A stretch of DNA of 64,000 nucleotides from Silvimonas terrae (GCF_014202765.1 NZ_JACHHN010000004.1:186001-250000); one strand, 5' to 3'; numbered from the stretch's first letter, positions 33,541-43,076 are shown. Numbers and translations: made by a program. The notes: generated from the letters alone by a model not told the origin.

Positions 33541-34476
33541 GTGAGTGATTTAGTCAGTTGGGCCGTATTCGGCGTTGTGGTGATCGCGCTGCTGGTGTTT
33601 GATCTGGGCGTGCTGCACAAGCATGACCGGGAAATCACCATCCGCGACAGCCTCAAACTCTCTGTGTTCTACATCAGCGCCGGGCTGTTGTTTGGCTGCT
33701 GGGTCTGGTACTCACGCGGGCCCAAAGACGGCATGGATTTCTTCACCGGTTTTCTGGTGGAAAAATCATTGTCGATGGATAACGTGTTCGTGATTTCCAT
33801 GATCTTTACCAGTCTGGCGATCCCGCGTTTGTATCAGCATCGCGTGTTGTTCTGGGGCATTCTGGGTGCGCTGGTCATGCGGGCGATCATGATCGGGCTG
33901 GGCGCAGCGCTGGTGCATGAATTTGCCTGGCTATTGCTGTTCTTTGGCCTGTTCCTGGTGTTTACCGGGTTCAAAATGCTGTTTGCCAAAGAAAAAGAAG
34001 AAACGCTGGAAGACAGCAAACTGTTTCGCTATCTCAAAAGCCATCTGCGGCTAACCCCTCGACTCTACGACAATCACTTTGTCATTGACGGCAGCCAGCA
34101 TGGGCTCACGGCCGGGCGCTGGGCCACGCCTTTGCTGCTGGCCTTGCTGATGGTGGAAGGAGCCGATCTAATCTTTGCGGTGGATAGCATTCCGGCCATT
34201 TTCGCCATTACCCAAGACCCGTTCGTGGTTTACACGTCCAACATCTTCGCCATCCTGGGTTTGCGTGCCTTGTATTTTGCGCTGGCAGGTATGGTGCACC
34301 GCTTTGTGTATCTGAAATATGCCCTGGCGCTGGTGCTGATCTTTATTGGGGTGAAGATCGGGCTGGTTTACGCCGGCGTGAAAGTGCCGTCCGTACTATC
34401 GCTGGGGGTGACTTTCGGTCTGCTGGTGGCCGGCGTGCTGTTTTCCATGCTTAAAACCGGCCGCCGGGTTGCTTAG
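33541..34476 (+). CDS. TerC family integral membrane protein
   Basis: The 311-residue protein has about nine transmembrane helices and TerC signatures with acidic residues inside the membrane: FFTGFLVEKSLSMDNVFVI (about residues 67-85) and LLMVEGADLIFAVDSIPAIFAITQDPF (about 203-229). Recent work links the family to manganese export or metal loading of exported proteins. The GTG at 33541 follows GGGAG; the frame is open 61 codons further upstream but that part overlaps tatD and is not hydrophobic. Upstream there is no yybP-ykoY-type manganese riboswitch that I can recognise. Confidence 0.93.
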   Translation: MSDLVSWAVFGVVVIALLVFDLGVLHKHDREITIRDSLKLSVFYISAGLLFGCWVWYSRGPKDGMDFFTGFLVEKSLSMDNVFVISMIFTSLAIPRLYQHRVLFWGILGALVMRAIMIGLGAALVHEFAWLLLFFGLFLVFTGFKMLFAKEKEETLEDSKLFRYLKSHLRLTPRLYDNHFVIDGSQHGLTAGRWATPLLLALLMVEGADLIFAVDSIPAIFAITQDPFVVYTSNIFAILGLRALYFALAGMVHRFVYLKYALALVLIFIGVKIGLVYAGVKVPSVLSLGVTFGLLVAGVLFSMLKTGRRVA

Positions 34477-34494
34477 ACGGCCGGCAGAGCATGG

Positions 34495-34935
34495 TTAGCG
34501 CCGGATGATCACGCAGGTTGCCGTGGCGTGGGCCAGCAAGACACCGTCGGCGTTGCGGATGCTGCCTTCGGACACGGCAATGGTGCGCGAGACATGCAAG
34601 ACCCGGCCTTCTGCCACCAGGGTCTCGTTACGCGGCACCGGTTTGACCATCTTCACGTTCAGATCAACCGTGCTATAGCCCACGCCTGCTTCCAGCGTGG
34701 TGTGTACGGCGCAGGCAGTGACGGAGTCAAGCACGGTGGCCGCGAAACCACCATGCACACCCCCCAGCGGGTTAAGGTGGCGCTCATCGGCCGTGGCGGT
34801 GAACTTCACATAGCCTTCTGCCGCTTCTGCCATCGACATCGGCATGGTCTGGGTAATGGATGGGGCTGGCAATTTGCCGGCGGCCATGGCTTGCAGGATT
34901 TCAAGGCCGGTCAGTTCGGCAATGGATTGATTCAT
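34495..34935 (-). CDS. PaaI family hotdog-fold thioesterase
   Basis: The 146-residue protein has the hotdog fold with the PaaI motif HLNPLGGVHGGFAATVLDSV at about residues 53-72, where the acidic residue near the end of the helix (D70) takes part in catalysis, and VDLNVKMVKPVP, HVSRTIAVSEG. It should hydrolyse acyl- or aryl-CoA thioesters. The start at 34935 is the ATG; a GTG three codons upstream is possible. An acyl-CoA-binding protein gene follows upstream on the same strand but is separated by a terminator. Confidence 0.9.
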   Translation of the reverse strand: MNQSIAELTGLEILQAMAAGKLPAPSITQTMPMSMAEAAEGYVKFTATADERHLNPLGGVHGGFAATVLDSVTACAVHTTLEAGVGYSTVDLNVKMVKPVPRNETLVAEGRVLHVSRTIAVSEGSIRNADGVLLAHATATCVIIRR

Positions 34936-34961
34936 GGCATGCACTCAAAGGGTAGATAGAC

Positions 34962-34988
34962 AAAAGGCCGGTAGAAACCGGCCTTTTT
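34962..34988. terminator. Intrinsic terminator after the acyl-CoA-binding protein gene
   Basis: AAAAGGCCGG/CCGGCCTTTT with a six-base loop. On the minus strand it is followed by TTTT and ends the ACBP gene before the thioesterase. Confidence 0.88.
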
Positions 34989-35004
34989 CAGGACAACGCA
35001 GCGC

Positions 35005-35271
35005 TTAGCTGTCGTTCTTTTTGAGTTCTTCCACCAGCGCCACGTACTGTGTCATGGCTTCATCGCCAGTCAGTCCCTTGAGCTTGGCCCAGGCGTCGTA
35101 CTTGGCTTGTGCCACAAAGTTGATGGCAGATGGACGATCGCCACTGACGTCACCATCAGCGGCTTGCTTGTACAGTGCATACAGTTTCAGTTTGGTCTGG
35201 ACATCCGGCGCGTCGTTAAGCTGAACGACTTCTTCCTGCGCGGTTTTGAACTGCTCGGCCAAAGTAGACAT
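35005..35271 (-). CDS. Acyl-CoA-binding protein
   Basis: The 88-residue product matches the ACBP four-helix bundle: FKTAQEEVVQL, then LKLYALYKQAADGDVSGDRP (about residues 28-47) and the ligand-binding FVAQAKYDAWAKLKGLTGDEAMTQYV. It binds long-chain acyl-CoA esters in the cytosol. ACBP is mainly eukaryotic but occurs in a number of bacteria, Betaproteobacteria among them. The neighbouring thioesterase also acts on CoA esters. Confidence 0.93.
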   Translation of the reverse strand: MSTLAEQFKTAQEEVVQLNDAPDVQTKLKLYALYKQAADGDVSGDRPSAINFVAQAKYDAWAKLKGLTGDEAMTQYVALVEELKKNDS

Positions 35272-35407
35272 GCTGACTCCGATCCTGGTGGAAACAGGTT
35301 TTAAACGATTGTTTGAATACCGAGTATATCCCCGCCCCGCCAGGCGGGCTATCCATCAAACAGCGGCACCGGGGAAAACCACTACGGTTGCCCGGTACGC
35401 TGATCGT

Positions 35408-36865
35408 TCAATATGCGCCGTGACCACCGGTCACGCTGCGGATGGTCTTGCAGATGATGGCGATGTCGTACCAGAGGTTCCAGTTCTTCACATACCAGGC
35501 ATCCAGCGCCACTCGCTCATCATAGGTGGTGTCGTTACGTCCCGACACCTGCCACAGCCCCGTGAGACCGGGACGGGCCTCCAGGTAAAAGTCTACCTTG
35601 TCGCCATAGCGGGCCAGTTCTTCATCAATGATCGGACGCGGGCCAACCAGGCTCATCTCGCCCTTGATCACATTCCACAATTGTGGAATTTCGTCCAGGC
35701 TGGTGCGACGCAGGAAATGGCCGATCTTCGTAATACGCGGATCGTTCCTGAGCTTGAAGTCTTTGTCCCACTCTGCCCGCGCTTGCGGGTCGGTGGCCAG
35801 CAGATGTTCCAGCACTTGCTGGCTGTTATGCACCATGGTGCGGAACTTCCAGCACTTGAACGGCTTGCCGTTCATGCCCACACGCATATGCCCGAAGAAC
35901 ACACTGCCCGGACCCCCCTGGCGTTTGACCTGCCACATCAGATACAAGAGGATCGGGGAGAGCACCACCAAGCCAAACAGCGCCCCGGTCAAATCGAAAA
36001 TCCGCTTCATCCACATCAGCGTGCGTACGGTCAGGTTGTTACGCACCCGCAGGAGCAGCACTTCGTGGCTGAAAAAGTGGTACGGCACTACGCCAAACAG
36101 GGGTAAACCGGCCACCGGCGGAATGATGTGAATGTCTTTGTAGCGCAGCGTCAGTTGTTCAATCTGGTTGGACAGCGCCTTGAGTTCTTCTTCGTCCACC
36201 GCCACCACCACATGCGGGCGATCATTGGCATCCAGCCAGCTCATCAACCCTTCCCGCTCAATGGTGATCACCGGCAGCGATTCACCATTGAGTTCAATCC
36301 GCTCCATGCCCTGCGGGCTGACCGCCAGGAATGCCTCAATGCGAAACCCCAGTTGCCGTTCGCTTTTCATGGCGCAATAAGCGGCCGTGGCGTTTTCTCC
36401 GGTGCCGACAATCACCGTCGGCATTTGCCAGATATTGAGTTTCAGCAGCCAGCCTTTGGCCGCACTGCGAAACCAGGGCAGCAACAGCATCGCCACACCC
36501 CAGGACACTGGCCACAAGAAACGGGACACAGTGAACTTGCCCAGCAAGACCAGCATGCCGTTCAGCAGCCCAGCCAGCAGCAAGGCGCGCAGGATATCGA
36601 GTAACTGATCCCAGAAGGGCAGGCGCAAGCTGTAATGACCACGCCACCAGAAGTTGGCTACGGTCAGCAGCGCCAGCAGCAGGAATGCCATGCCCTGTTG
36701 CTGGCCTTCCCACATCCACCACAGATCAAAGCTGGCGCTGATGCGCTGATAGCGAAAGATCCACAACAGCAGCATGGCCATGCCAAAGGCAATGGCCAGC
36801 GCCATAAAGTCGGCCAGCGCCAGCCAGATTTTGGCTCGCTCGGGTCGTTCGTGTTTAAGCGCCAT
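35408..36865 (-). CDS. wbaP: Undecaprenyl-phosphate sugar phosphotransferase (WbaP type)
   Basis: This enzyme starts glycan assembly by moving a sugar-1-phosphate, galactose in WbaP itself, to undecaprenyl phosphate. The 485-residue protein has the full three-part plan: four N-terminal transmembrane helices (about 14-130), a soluble middle domain (VIVGTGENATAAYCAM...), a re-entrant helix near 290-310, and the catalytic domain with KRIFDLTGALFG, CWKFRTMV, KIGHFLRRTSLDEIPQLWNVIKGEMSLVGPRP and RPGLTGLWQVSGR. It is the last gene of the glycan cluster on this strand, and galE at the other end could supply UDP-galactose. Confidence 0.92.
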   Translation of the reverse strand: MALKHERPERAKIWLALADFMALAIAFGMAMLLLWIFRYQRISASFDLWWMWEGQQQGMAFLLLALLTVANFWWRGHYSLRLPFWDQLLDILRALLLAGLLNGMLVLLGKFTVSRFLWPVSWGVAMLLLPWFRSAAKGWLLKLNIWQMPTVIVGTGENATAAYCAMKSERQLGFRIEAFLAVSPQGMERIELNGESLPVITIEREGLMSWLDANDRPHVVVAVDEEELKALSNQIEQLTLRYKDIHIIPPVAGLPLFGVVPYHFFSHEVLLLRVRNNLTVRTLMWMKRIFDLTGALFGLVVLSPILLYLMWQVKRQGGPGSVFFGHMRVGMNGKPFKCWKFRTMVHNSQQVLEHLLATDPQARAEWDKDFKLRNDPRITKIGHFLRRTSLDEIPQLWNVIKGEMSLVGPRPIIDEELARYGDKVDFYLEARPGLTGLWQVSGRNDTTYDERVALDAWYVKNWNLWYDIAIICKTIRSVTGGHGAY

Positions 36866-37958
36866 GTTTCTCCGTTCCGGGCACGGGTGTGAAGCCGTAG
36901 GCGGTATAAAGCGCCGCCATCATCACATCCAGTGAGTAGTGTTGTTGTACAAACTGCCGCGCGCGCCCCCCCAGAGCCTCTCGCGCGTGGCGATCCTGTG
37001 CCAGCAAGGCCAGCCTTGCCGTAAAGTCGGTGGCTGAATCGGCCAGGTAGCCGTTGTCGCCATCCTTGACCAGATCGCGATTGCCGATCACGTTGGTGGC
37101 AATCACCGGCAGACCGGCGCCCATGGCTTCCAGCACGGCCACCGGCATCCCTTCCCAGCGGGAGGTCTGGATATAGATATCCAGCTCTGCCATCCGCGCC
37201 AGCGCGGTTTTGCGATCCACCCAGCCGCTGATGCTGACACCAGCAGCGCGCAACGCGCTCTCGCCAGATTCATCACCGCCACCAATCCAGACAAATTCAA
37301 TCTCACCCGGTTTACCCAGGGCGGCGGCAATCTGCGCAAACAGTTCCGGGTTGCGTGCCAGTGTGACCCGCCCGACTGTGCCCACGCGCACCACCCCCGT
37401 ATTACCGGGTGCGGGCGTAATGGCGGCCAGATCAACCGCGTTATGCACTTCCAGCACATTGTCTGACAAATGCGTGCGGATCTCTTTGGCCTCACCCGGT
37501 GAACAGGCGATAAAGGTCACCGGCGAACCGGCCAGCAGTTTTTCAATCAGCAAAAAGACGGTGTTCTTCAGCCGACCCTCTGCCCGCTGCAAGAACGACA
37601 AACCATGCGGCGAGAAAAACCATTTCGGGCCACGGTAAATCCAGCTCAGAATGCGGCCCAGCGCGCCAGCCTTGCTGGAGTGCAGGTGCACCACATCCGG
37701 CTTGATGGCCTTGAGCGTATCGTGCAGCAAGCGCCCGGCGCGCCAGTCGGCCAGCGGTGAAATCGACCGCGTCATGGGCAGTTGCACCAGTTCAATCCCG
37801 TTGGCGAAGAGTTCGCGCCAGTTGGCGGGGGTTTCTTCGCGCACGCTATGGATCACGGTGACACGATGTCCATCGGCAATTTGCCGGTTGGCCATCGCCG
37901 TCACCATGGACAGCGTACCGGCACCAAACGATTCGACGACGTGGGTAATGTGGCTCAT
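36855..37958 (-). CDS. GT4-type glycosyltransferase
   Basis: The 367-residue protein has the GT-B fold of family 4: HITHVVESFGAGTLSMVTAM at the N-terminus, VVHLHSSKAGALGRI, the central VGTVGRVTLARNPELFAQI (about 215) and the donor-site SRWEGMPVAVLEAMGAGLPVIATNVIGNRDLV with the E-x7-E pattern. It should transfer a hexose-type sugar from a nucleotide donor at the cytoplasmic face. The start at 37958 is taken where the family begins; it overlaps the preceding gene by four bases, and its end overlaps wbaP by 11 bases. Confidence 0.88.
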   Translation of the reverse strand: MSHITHVVESFGAGTLSMVTAMANRQIADGHRVTVIHSVREETPANWRELFANGIELVQLPMTRSISPLADWRAGRLLHDTLKAIKPDVVHLHSSKAGALGRILSWIYRGPKWFFSPHGLSFLQRAEGRLKNTVFLLIEKLLAGSPVTFIACSPGEAKEIRTHLSDNVLEVHNAVDLAAITPAPGNTGVVRVGTVGRVTLARNPELFAQIAAALGKPGEIEFVWIGGGDESGESALRAAGVSISGWVDRKTALARMAELDIYIQTSRWEGMPVAVLEAMGAGLPVIATNVIGNRDLVKDGDNGYLADSATDFTARLALLAQDRHAREALGGRARQFVQQHYSLDVMMAALYTAYGFTPVPGTEKHGA

Positions 37959-38776
37959 GCATTCTTCCCGCGTCTGAGTTTTGCTTTGAGTTTGAAGATC
38001 AATTGATAAGGCAACACCAGCAGCAGGGCCGAGCGGGCGATGCCCAGCCATGCGGCTACGCTGGCGTCTTTGTGATGCCATTGCAGCGCTAGCCGGCTTT
38101 TGATCTGCCGCTGCCGTTTAGAGAGAGAAATCCCGCCGGGATCAAGCTCGTAATGGATGACCACATCGGCCAGGTTGGCCACTTCAAAGTGCCGGACAAA
38201 GGTCCAGAACAAGGCATAGTCTTCCGCTGCCGGGGCATCCAGCGGGTAATGCCCGGTGGTGATCAGCGCGGCACTGCGGAACAGCACCGCCGGGTGGACA
38301 AACGCAGAGTTGCTACGCATGGCGCGTGCGATATCGGCATGGCCCGACGGGTGCCGCAGCACAAATTGCTCATAACCCGCCTGATCGACCATGCTGGCTG
38401 CGCCGCCCAGCAACATCACCTGGGGATGTGCATCCAGAAACGCCACCTGACGGGCAAAGCGGTCCGGTACATTGGTGTCACCGCAATCCAGACGCCCAAT
38501 GAGTTCATAGCCACGAGACTCAATCCAGGACAGCCCGCTATTGAGTGCATGTTCAATGCCCCGGTTTTGCGGCAGATGCAAAAACCGGACCGTGCCCTGG
38601 GCCGTAAAGGCCTCGCGGGCGGCGCGTTCATCGATAGGCGCGCGCGCGCTGCCGTCGTCGACGACCAGCACGTCCACCTGTTCGTTCTGGCCGAACGAGG
38701 CCAGCGAACGCACCAACCCTTGCGGGTTGTTGTAGTGCGGAATCAGGCAAACGACGCGGTTCTGGTTTTGTTCCAT
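37955..38776 (-). CDS. GT2-type glycosyltransferase (paralogue of the 38877 gene)
   Basis: The 273-residue protein is a GT-A family 2 enzyme: VVCLIPHYNNPQGLVRSLAS, VLVVDDGS (about residues 36-43), LPQNRGIEHALNSGL and the metal-site region GRLDCGDTNVPDRFARQ. FVHPAVLFR and AAEDYALFWTFVRHF follow, and the C-terminus is a hydrophobic and basic tail (LLVLPYQLIFKLKAKLRR). It shares architecture and many motifs with the next upstream gene. The 100-base gap between them holds no clear promoter. Confidence 0.87.
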   Translation of the reverse strand: MEQNQNRVVCLIPHYNNPQGLVRSLASFGQNEQVDVLVVDDGSARAPIDERAAREAFTAQGTVRFLHLPQNRGIEHALNSGLSWIESRGYELIGRLDCGDTNVPDRFARQVAFLDAHPQVMLLGGAASMVDQAGYEQFVLRHPSGHADIARAMRSNSAFVHPAVLFRSAALITTGHYPLDAPAAEDYALFWTFVRHFEVANLADVVIHYELDPGGISLSKRQRQIKSRLALQWHHKDASVAAWLGIARSALLLVLPYQLIFKLKAKLRRGKNA

Positions 38777-38876
38777 CTTCAAGTACAAGTCTGTGTAAAG
38801 GGCGACCAGGGTGGCCCGCCCGATTCGGGTTTCTTTACGATGCCGTGGAATGCAATTTGTTCAATGAGAGGCCCAT

Positions 38877-39701
38877 TCACGACCAGCTTTTCACGCCCAG
38901 CCACTGTTTGACCTGCCGCGCCACCCCAAAGGGCACTACCAGCCATATCAGTGGCTTGAGCAACATCAGCCAGGAGCGCGGTGATGCATCAACGTAACGC
39001 AGCAAGACTTTGAATCGTGACCATTGCTGGCGCCGCCGCCGGCTCAGTGAAATTCCGGCGGTGGTGTATTCGGTCCGGACCAGCACATCCGGCAAGTTGG
39101 CAGTGCGATAGCGGGCGACAAACTTCCAGAAATAGGCGAAGTCTTCTGCCGCTTTGCAATCAACCGGGTAGTCCCCCAGCGCCGCAACACCCGTCATGCG
39201 GAACATCACTGCGGGATGGGTGAAGGCGTTATCCACATGCATTTGCCGCACGATTTCGGCATGCGTTTGTGGCTGGCGCAGCGTAAACCGGTCGCCCGTC
39301 TCATCAAAGAACACCACCGCGCTGCCCAGCAGATACACGTCTGGATGCGCATCCAGCCAGGCCGCCTGCCGCGCGCAGCGGTCCGGCACATTCAGGTCGG
39401 CACAATCCAGCCGCGCCACATAGTCGTAATGCCCGGCGGTGCGGATACCAGCCAGGCCCGCATTCAAGGCGTATTCAATGCCCTGATTTTGCGGCAGATA
39501 AACAAAATGGAGTTCGCCCTGGGCGTGCCAGGCGGCACGGCACGCGGCCTCATCCAGTTTCTGGCGCACGCTGCCGTCATCGACAATCCAGGCATCCACC
39601 TGCTCGTGCTCACCCACAGAGGCCAGCGACGCGCACATGCCTTGCGGGTTATTGAAATGCGGGATCAGCAACGCAATGCGATTGCGCGGGGGGTGACTCA
39701 C
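38877..39701 (-). CDS. GT2-type glycosyltransferase
   Basis: The 274-residue GT-A enzyme shows IALLIPHFNNPQGMCASLAS, AWIVDDGSVRQ, LPQNQGIEYALNAGLAGI, ARLDCADLNVPDRCARQ and AFTHPAVMFR, with AAEDFAYFWKFVARY later. It is a close paralogue of the gene at 37955. The active-site Asp residues of GT2 (DDGS; DCADLN) are present. It overlaps the upstream GT4 gene by four bases, so translation is probably coupled. The sugar added is unknown. Confidence 0.88.
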   Translation of the reverse strand: MSHPPRNRIALLIPHFNNPQGMCASLASVGEHEQVDAWIVDDGSVRQKLDEAACRAAWHAQGELHFVYLPQNQGIEYALNAGLAGIRTAGHYDYVARLDCADLNVPDRCARQAAWLDAHPDVYLLGSAVVFFDETGDRFTLRQPQTHAEIVRQMHVDNAFTHPAVMFRMTGVAALGDYPVDCKAAEDFAYFWKFVARYRTANLPDVLVRTEYTTAGISLSRRRRQQWSRFKVLLRYVDASPRSWLMLLKPLIWLVVPFGVARQVKQWLGVKSWS

Positions 39702-40822
39702 CGGTTCTGCTCCTGATCAAGCACATGACGCGCCGGTAGCGTGACCGGGCTACCGAGCAAAGCGGCCCAGCGATCCAGCAGCAGGTTTTTGTCGTAGTCG
39801 TAAGCACGTAGCCGCAACTGCCCAGCCAGTGCCGGATGGCGTGGCACCTGGGCCAGCACAAGGTCTGCCAGGGCTTCACCCGTCGCCGCAGGGCTGACAA
39901 AGTCATTGGCGTACTCGCCAAACAGTTCGACCACACCGCCGGCCGCCGTGGTCACGACCGGTAGCCCGGCCTTCATGGCTTCCAGCACCACCAAAGGGCA
40001 GCCTTCAAACCAGGAGGTCAGCAGCAAAAAATCGGCGCGGTGCATAAAGTCCGCCACGTCGTGCCGGGTGCCCATGAATTCAATCAACGCAGCCAGACCG
40101 CGTTGTTCGGCTTGGGCTTGTAACTGCGAGCGCAGCGGACCGTCACCCAGTACGGTCAGCTTGGCCAGTTGCCCGCGGGACACCAGCGCAGAGAGTGTGT
40201 CGAGCCACAAGGTGGGTTGCTTTTCCACGTCGATACGGCCCACAAACAACAAGCGCAGCGGATTGCCCGGGTAACGCGGCGGGCGGTGCTCAATGTTTTC
40301 AACAAAATTGGGGATGACATCCCAGCCCGGTGCTTCCGGCTGTTTCAGCCACTTGCCCATAGAAGCACGGGCGTGTCTGGAGACAAACACCAGTTGCTTG
40401 AGACGCCGGTAGATGGTCTGGCACGCAAAGCGGTGTAGCGGATTCATATGTGCGCTGGCATCGACATCTGCCAGCGGGCCATGCACCCAGCCGATCAAGC
40501 GCTTGCCCAGCCCGCGTGTGGCGGCCCAGCTCATGTACAGTGGCATCAGGAAGGTCGCGGCGACCACAATATCGGCCTCGCGCGCCAGTTGTCGCGCAGC
40601 CCGCCAGCCGGCCAGCCATGTCCACGGTTTGCGCGGTTGCCAGGCTTGCGACAGGTCGACCACTTTGACCCGGCGTGTGCGTTCCTGCCACAGGTTGGTG
40701 GCATCACCCAGCGTGACCAGCGTGACGTCAAAGCCGCGCTCCGCCAGGCCCTCCCCGACCAGTGCGGCGCAACGCTCCACCCCGCCCAGCCCCAACCCTC
40801 TGAGGAAAAAAGTGATTTTCAT
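39698..40822 (-). CDS. GT4-type glycosyltransferase
   Basis: The 374-residue GT-B enzyme begins KITFFLRGLGLGGVERCAALVGEGLAERG, the typical GT4 acceptor-side loop (GGVER). LLFVGRIDVEKQPTLWLDTL (about 205) and TSWFEGCPLVVLEAMKAGLPVVTTAAGGVVEL (about 282) form the donor site with the E-x7-E motif. It resembles WaaG/N-acetylgalactosamine-transferase relatives, but the substrate cannot be assigned. It overlaps the genes on both sides by four bases. Confidence 0.9.
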   Translation of the reverse strand: MKITFFLRGLGLGGVERCAALVGEGLAERGFDVTLVTLGDATNLWQERTRRVKVVDLSQAWQPRKPWTWLAGWRAARQLAREADIVVAATFLMPLYMSWAATRGLGKRLIGWVHGPLADVDASAHMNPLHRFACQTIYRRLKQLVFVSRHARASMGKWLKQPEAPGWDVIPNFVENIEHRPPRYPGNPLRLLFVGRIDVEKQPTLWLDTLSALVSRGQLAKLTVLGDGPLRSQLQAQAEQRGLAALIEFMGTRHDVADFMHRADFLLLTSWFEGCPLVVLEAMKAGLPVVTTAAGGVVELFGEYANDFVSPAATGEALADLVLAQVPRHPALAGQLRLRAYDYDKNLLLDRWAALLGSPVTLPARHVLDQEQNR

Positions 40823-41838
40823 GTTCTACCCGTCAGCCGTCGCAGCGCATTGAGCATGCCGCGCCCGAGCCGGTGTTTGAACCATTGTTTTCGATAAAGC
40901 GCCGCATAGCCTTCTGGTACTGGCAACGCGCGCTTGAGTTGTCGCGCCACCGCCAGCGTGCGCGGTGATGCCGTGGTGCGCTGCCAGCCTTCCAGCCAGG
41001 CCAGCCCCAGCACACTCACGCCCCCCGGATGCGCGGCATGGATGGCCAGCAACATCTGCGCATAGCTGGCGAACTCCGCCACACCCAGCGTCCGGCCCGG
41101 TTCGGCATATTCGGCAAACAATGCGGCCTTGTCCTGCAAGGCGGCGGGCAGCAGGGATGGCGCATAAGCCGCGCGTATCCCTTGCGCGGTATGGCGCAAC
41201 GCATCCCGTTTGGTCTGGGTAATCTGCCCGGCGTGACAGCGATAACGCAACAGTGCTTGCGGCACATTCACAAACCGCGCGCCGCGCGCCGCCAGCGCAC
41301 ACCACAGTGCGTAGTCTTCGGCATGCGTAGCGGCGGCATCGTAGGGCACCTGACGCAATAGCCCGGTTCGCGCCATCACGCTGGGGTGAGCGAACGCCAC
41401 ATTAAACAGCAATTGCAGCTTGATGGCGGTGTCGTCCAGCGGCGTTTGCCATACGCCGGACCGCTCACCAAAGAACGTCACCCAGGTGCCACAGACGTCG
41501 GCGCCGGTGGCGGTCAGGGTATCAAGCTGAATTTGCAGGCGCTGCGGTTCTGCCAGATCATCGGCGTCCATCCGCGCCAGCCATGCGCCCCGCGCGGCGG
41601 CGATCCCTTCATTCAGCGTGGCGATCAGGCCGCGATTCTCCCGGCTGATGATCTGAAACCGCGGGTCACGTGTGGCGTGAGCACGCAGGATAGCCAGTGT
41701 GGTATCGGCAGAGCCATCATCAATGGCAATGCACTCAAAATCCGCCAGCGTCTGTGCGGAGAGTGAGTCGAGCGTCTCCTGCAAAAATGCCGCGCTGTTG
41801 TAGCACGGCAAGACAATGCTGATCAGCGGCGTACTCAT
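40819..41838 (-). CDS. GT2-type glycosyltransferase
   Basis: The 339-residue protein starts STPLISIVLPCYNSAAFLQETLDSL, with IAIDDGSADTTLAIL (about residues 39-53) and ARMDADDLAEPQRLQ, the DxD-type metal site near 93. FAHPSVMAR and HAEDYALWCALAARG resemble the two smaller GT2 proteins of the cluster but the C-terminal half differs. The start at 41838 overlaps the stop of the flippase gene (ATGA); an earlier ATG would run inside that gene. Confidence 0.9.
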   Translation of the reverse strand: MSTPLISIVLPCYNSAAFLQETLDSLSAQTLADFECIAIDDGSADTTLAILRAHATRDPRFQIISRENRGLIATLNEGIAAARGAWLARMDADDLAEPQRLQIQLDTLTATGADVCGTWVTFFGERSGVWQTPLDDTAIKLQLLFNVAFAHPSVMARTGLLRQVPYDAAATHAEDYALWCALAARGARFVNVPQALLRYRCHAGQITQTKRDALRHTAQGIRAAYAPSLLPAALQDKAALFAEYAEPGRTLGVAEFASYAQMLLAIHAAHPGGVSVLGLAWLEGWQRTTASPRTLAVARQLKRALPVPEGYAALYRKQWFKHRLGRGMLNALRRLTGRT

Positions 41839-43076
41839 GCTGCTGCCTCTTTCAGTACGCGGCGGGCACGCCACCAGAACGCCAGCACAATCCAGGTTTC
41901 AACCAGCAAGACCACTTGCGCGGCCCGCACTGCGCCGTGGCCCGGCAAGAACAGCAAGAGGCCAGCCACATTAATGACGCCAGCAACGATGAGTACGCGG
42001 CTGAAATAGCGCTCTTGCCCAAACGGCAGCAAGGACTGCATGCCAAACACATAACTGAATGCGCTCAGTAATACGATGGGCGCCAGCCACATCATGACCG
42101 GGCTGGCTGCCGCCAGATCACGCCCGACCAGCAAGGGCATCAGCCACGGTGCACCAATCAGCAGAATCAGGGTCAGCACCACACCGGCACCCCCTTGTAC
42201 CAGCAATGCCTTGCGGATCATGCGCACCGCCGCCGGTTTGTCGTTATGCGCCAGTTGCGCAATGCGCGGATAGGTAGCCTGTACCAGCAGCGAAATCAGG
42301 CCCTGGACATTGACCAGCAGTTTGTTGGCCGCCGCAAAGTAGCCCACCTGCAGTACGCCAGCGTACAGGCCCACCAGGGTGGTGGTCGCTGTGGTGTACA
42401 GACTGGTCGAGAGCGCCGACAAAAAGAACGGCCAGCTATTGCGCAAGGAGAGTGTGATCTCTGCACGCGACGGTTTCACCCAGTGTGGTCGCGGCAACCC
42501 CCATTGGGTAAACCACCAGAACAGGCCCGCCAGGATCATGGGGGCGGCTTGCAGTACCACGGCCAGATTCACGTCGGCCGGGCTTTTGACCAGCAGCAAC
42601 AAGAAACCCAGCAACAAAGCCCGGGCCAGCACACTGATGACAGAGGCAACACGCAGCTCTTCCATCCCCTGGAAATACCAGGTGGGAAACATCACCGACG
42701 CCACCACATTGGTCAGCGAAAACAGAAACACCGGTGCCAGCGCGCGCCAGTCCGGTACAAAGGCAGTTGCGGCACCCAGCACCGCCATGGAGATCAGCAT
42801 CAAGCCGGACTTGGCCAGCATGGTGCGCCAGAAAATGGCGGCAATCTTTGCTTTGTCATCCCGCGCGATGGCGATTTCCCGCGTGGCCGACAGGTCAAAG
42901 CCAAAATCGGTAAACAGGATGCCGTACTGGATCACCGACGCCGCATAGTTCATGGCGCCAAATGCCTGCGCCTGCAACACGTGGGTGAGGAAGGGGAAGG
43001 TGACAAAAGAGATCAGGTACTGCAGTCCCTTCACCACATACAGCGCCAGAATATTGGACGCCAGCTTGCGATCCAT
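41835..43076 (-). CDS. wzx: Lipid-linked oligosaccharide flippase (Wzx-like, PST family)
   Basis: Wzx-type proteins flip undecaprenyl-diphosphate-linked oligosaccharides to the periplasmic side. The 413-residue protein has about 12 transmembrane helices and the PST N-terminus NILALYVVKGLQYLISFVTFPFLTHVLQAQAFGAMNYAASVIQYGILFTDFGFDLSATREIA (quoted positions: LSATREIA about 63-70), plus FPTWYFQGMEEL, a well conserved motif of this family. It starts on the stop codon of the small gene upstream (TGATG). It is the only transporter in the glycan cluster; no ABC export genes are present. Confidence 0.92.
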   Translation of the reverse strand: MDRKLASNILALYVVKGLQYLISFVTFPFLTHVLQAQAFGAMNYAASVIQYGILFTDFGFDLSATREIAIARDDKAKIAAIFWRTMLAKSGLMLISMAVLGAATAFVPDWRALAPVFLFSLTNVVASVMFPTWYFQGMEELRVASVISVLARALLLGFLLLLVKSPADVNLAVVLQAAPMILAGLFWWFTQWGLPRPHWVKPSRAEITLSLRNSWPFFLSALSTSLYTTATTTLVGLYAGVLQVGYFAAANKLLVNVQGLISLLVQATYPRIAQLAHNDKPAAVRMIRKALLVQGGAGVVLTLILLIGAPWLMPLLVGRDLAAASPVMMWLAPIVLLSAFSYVFGMQSLLPFGQERYFSRVLIVAGVINVAGLLLFLPGHGAVRAAQVVLLVETWIVLAFWWRARRVLKEAAA

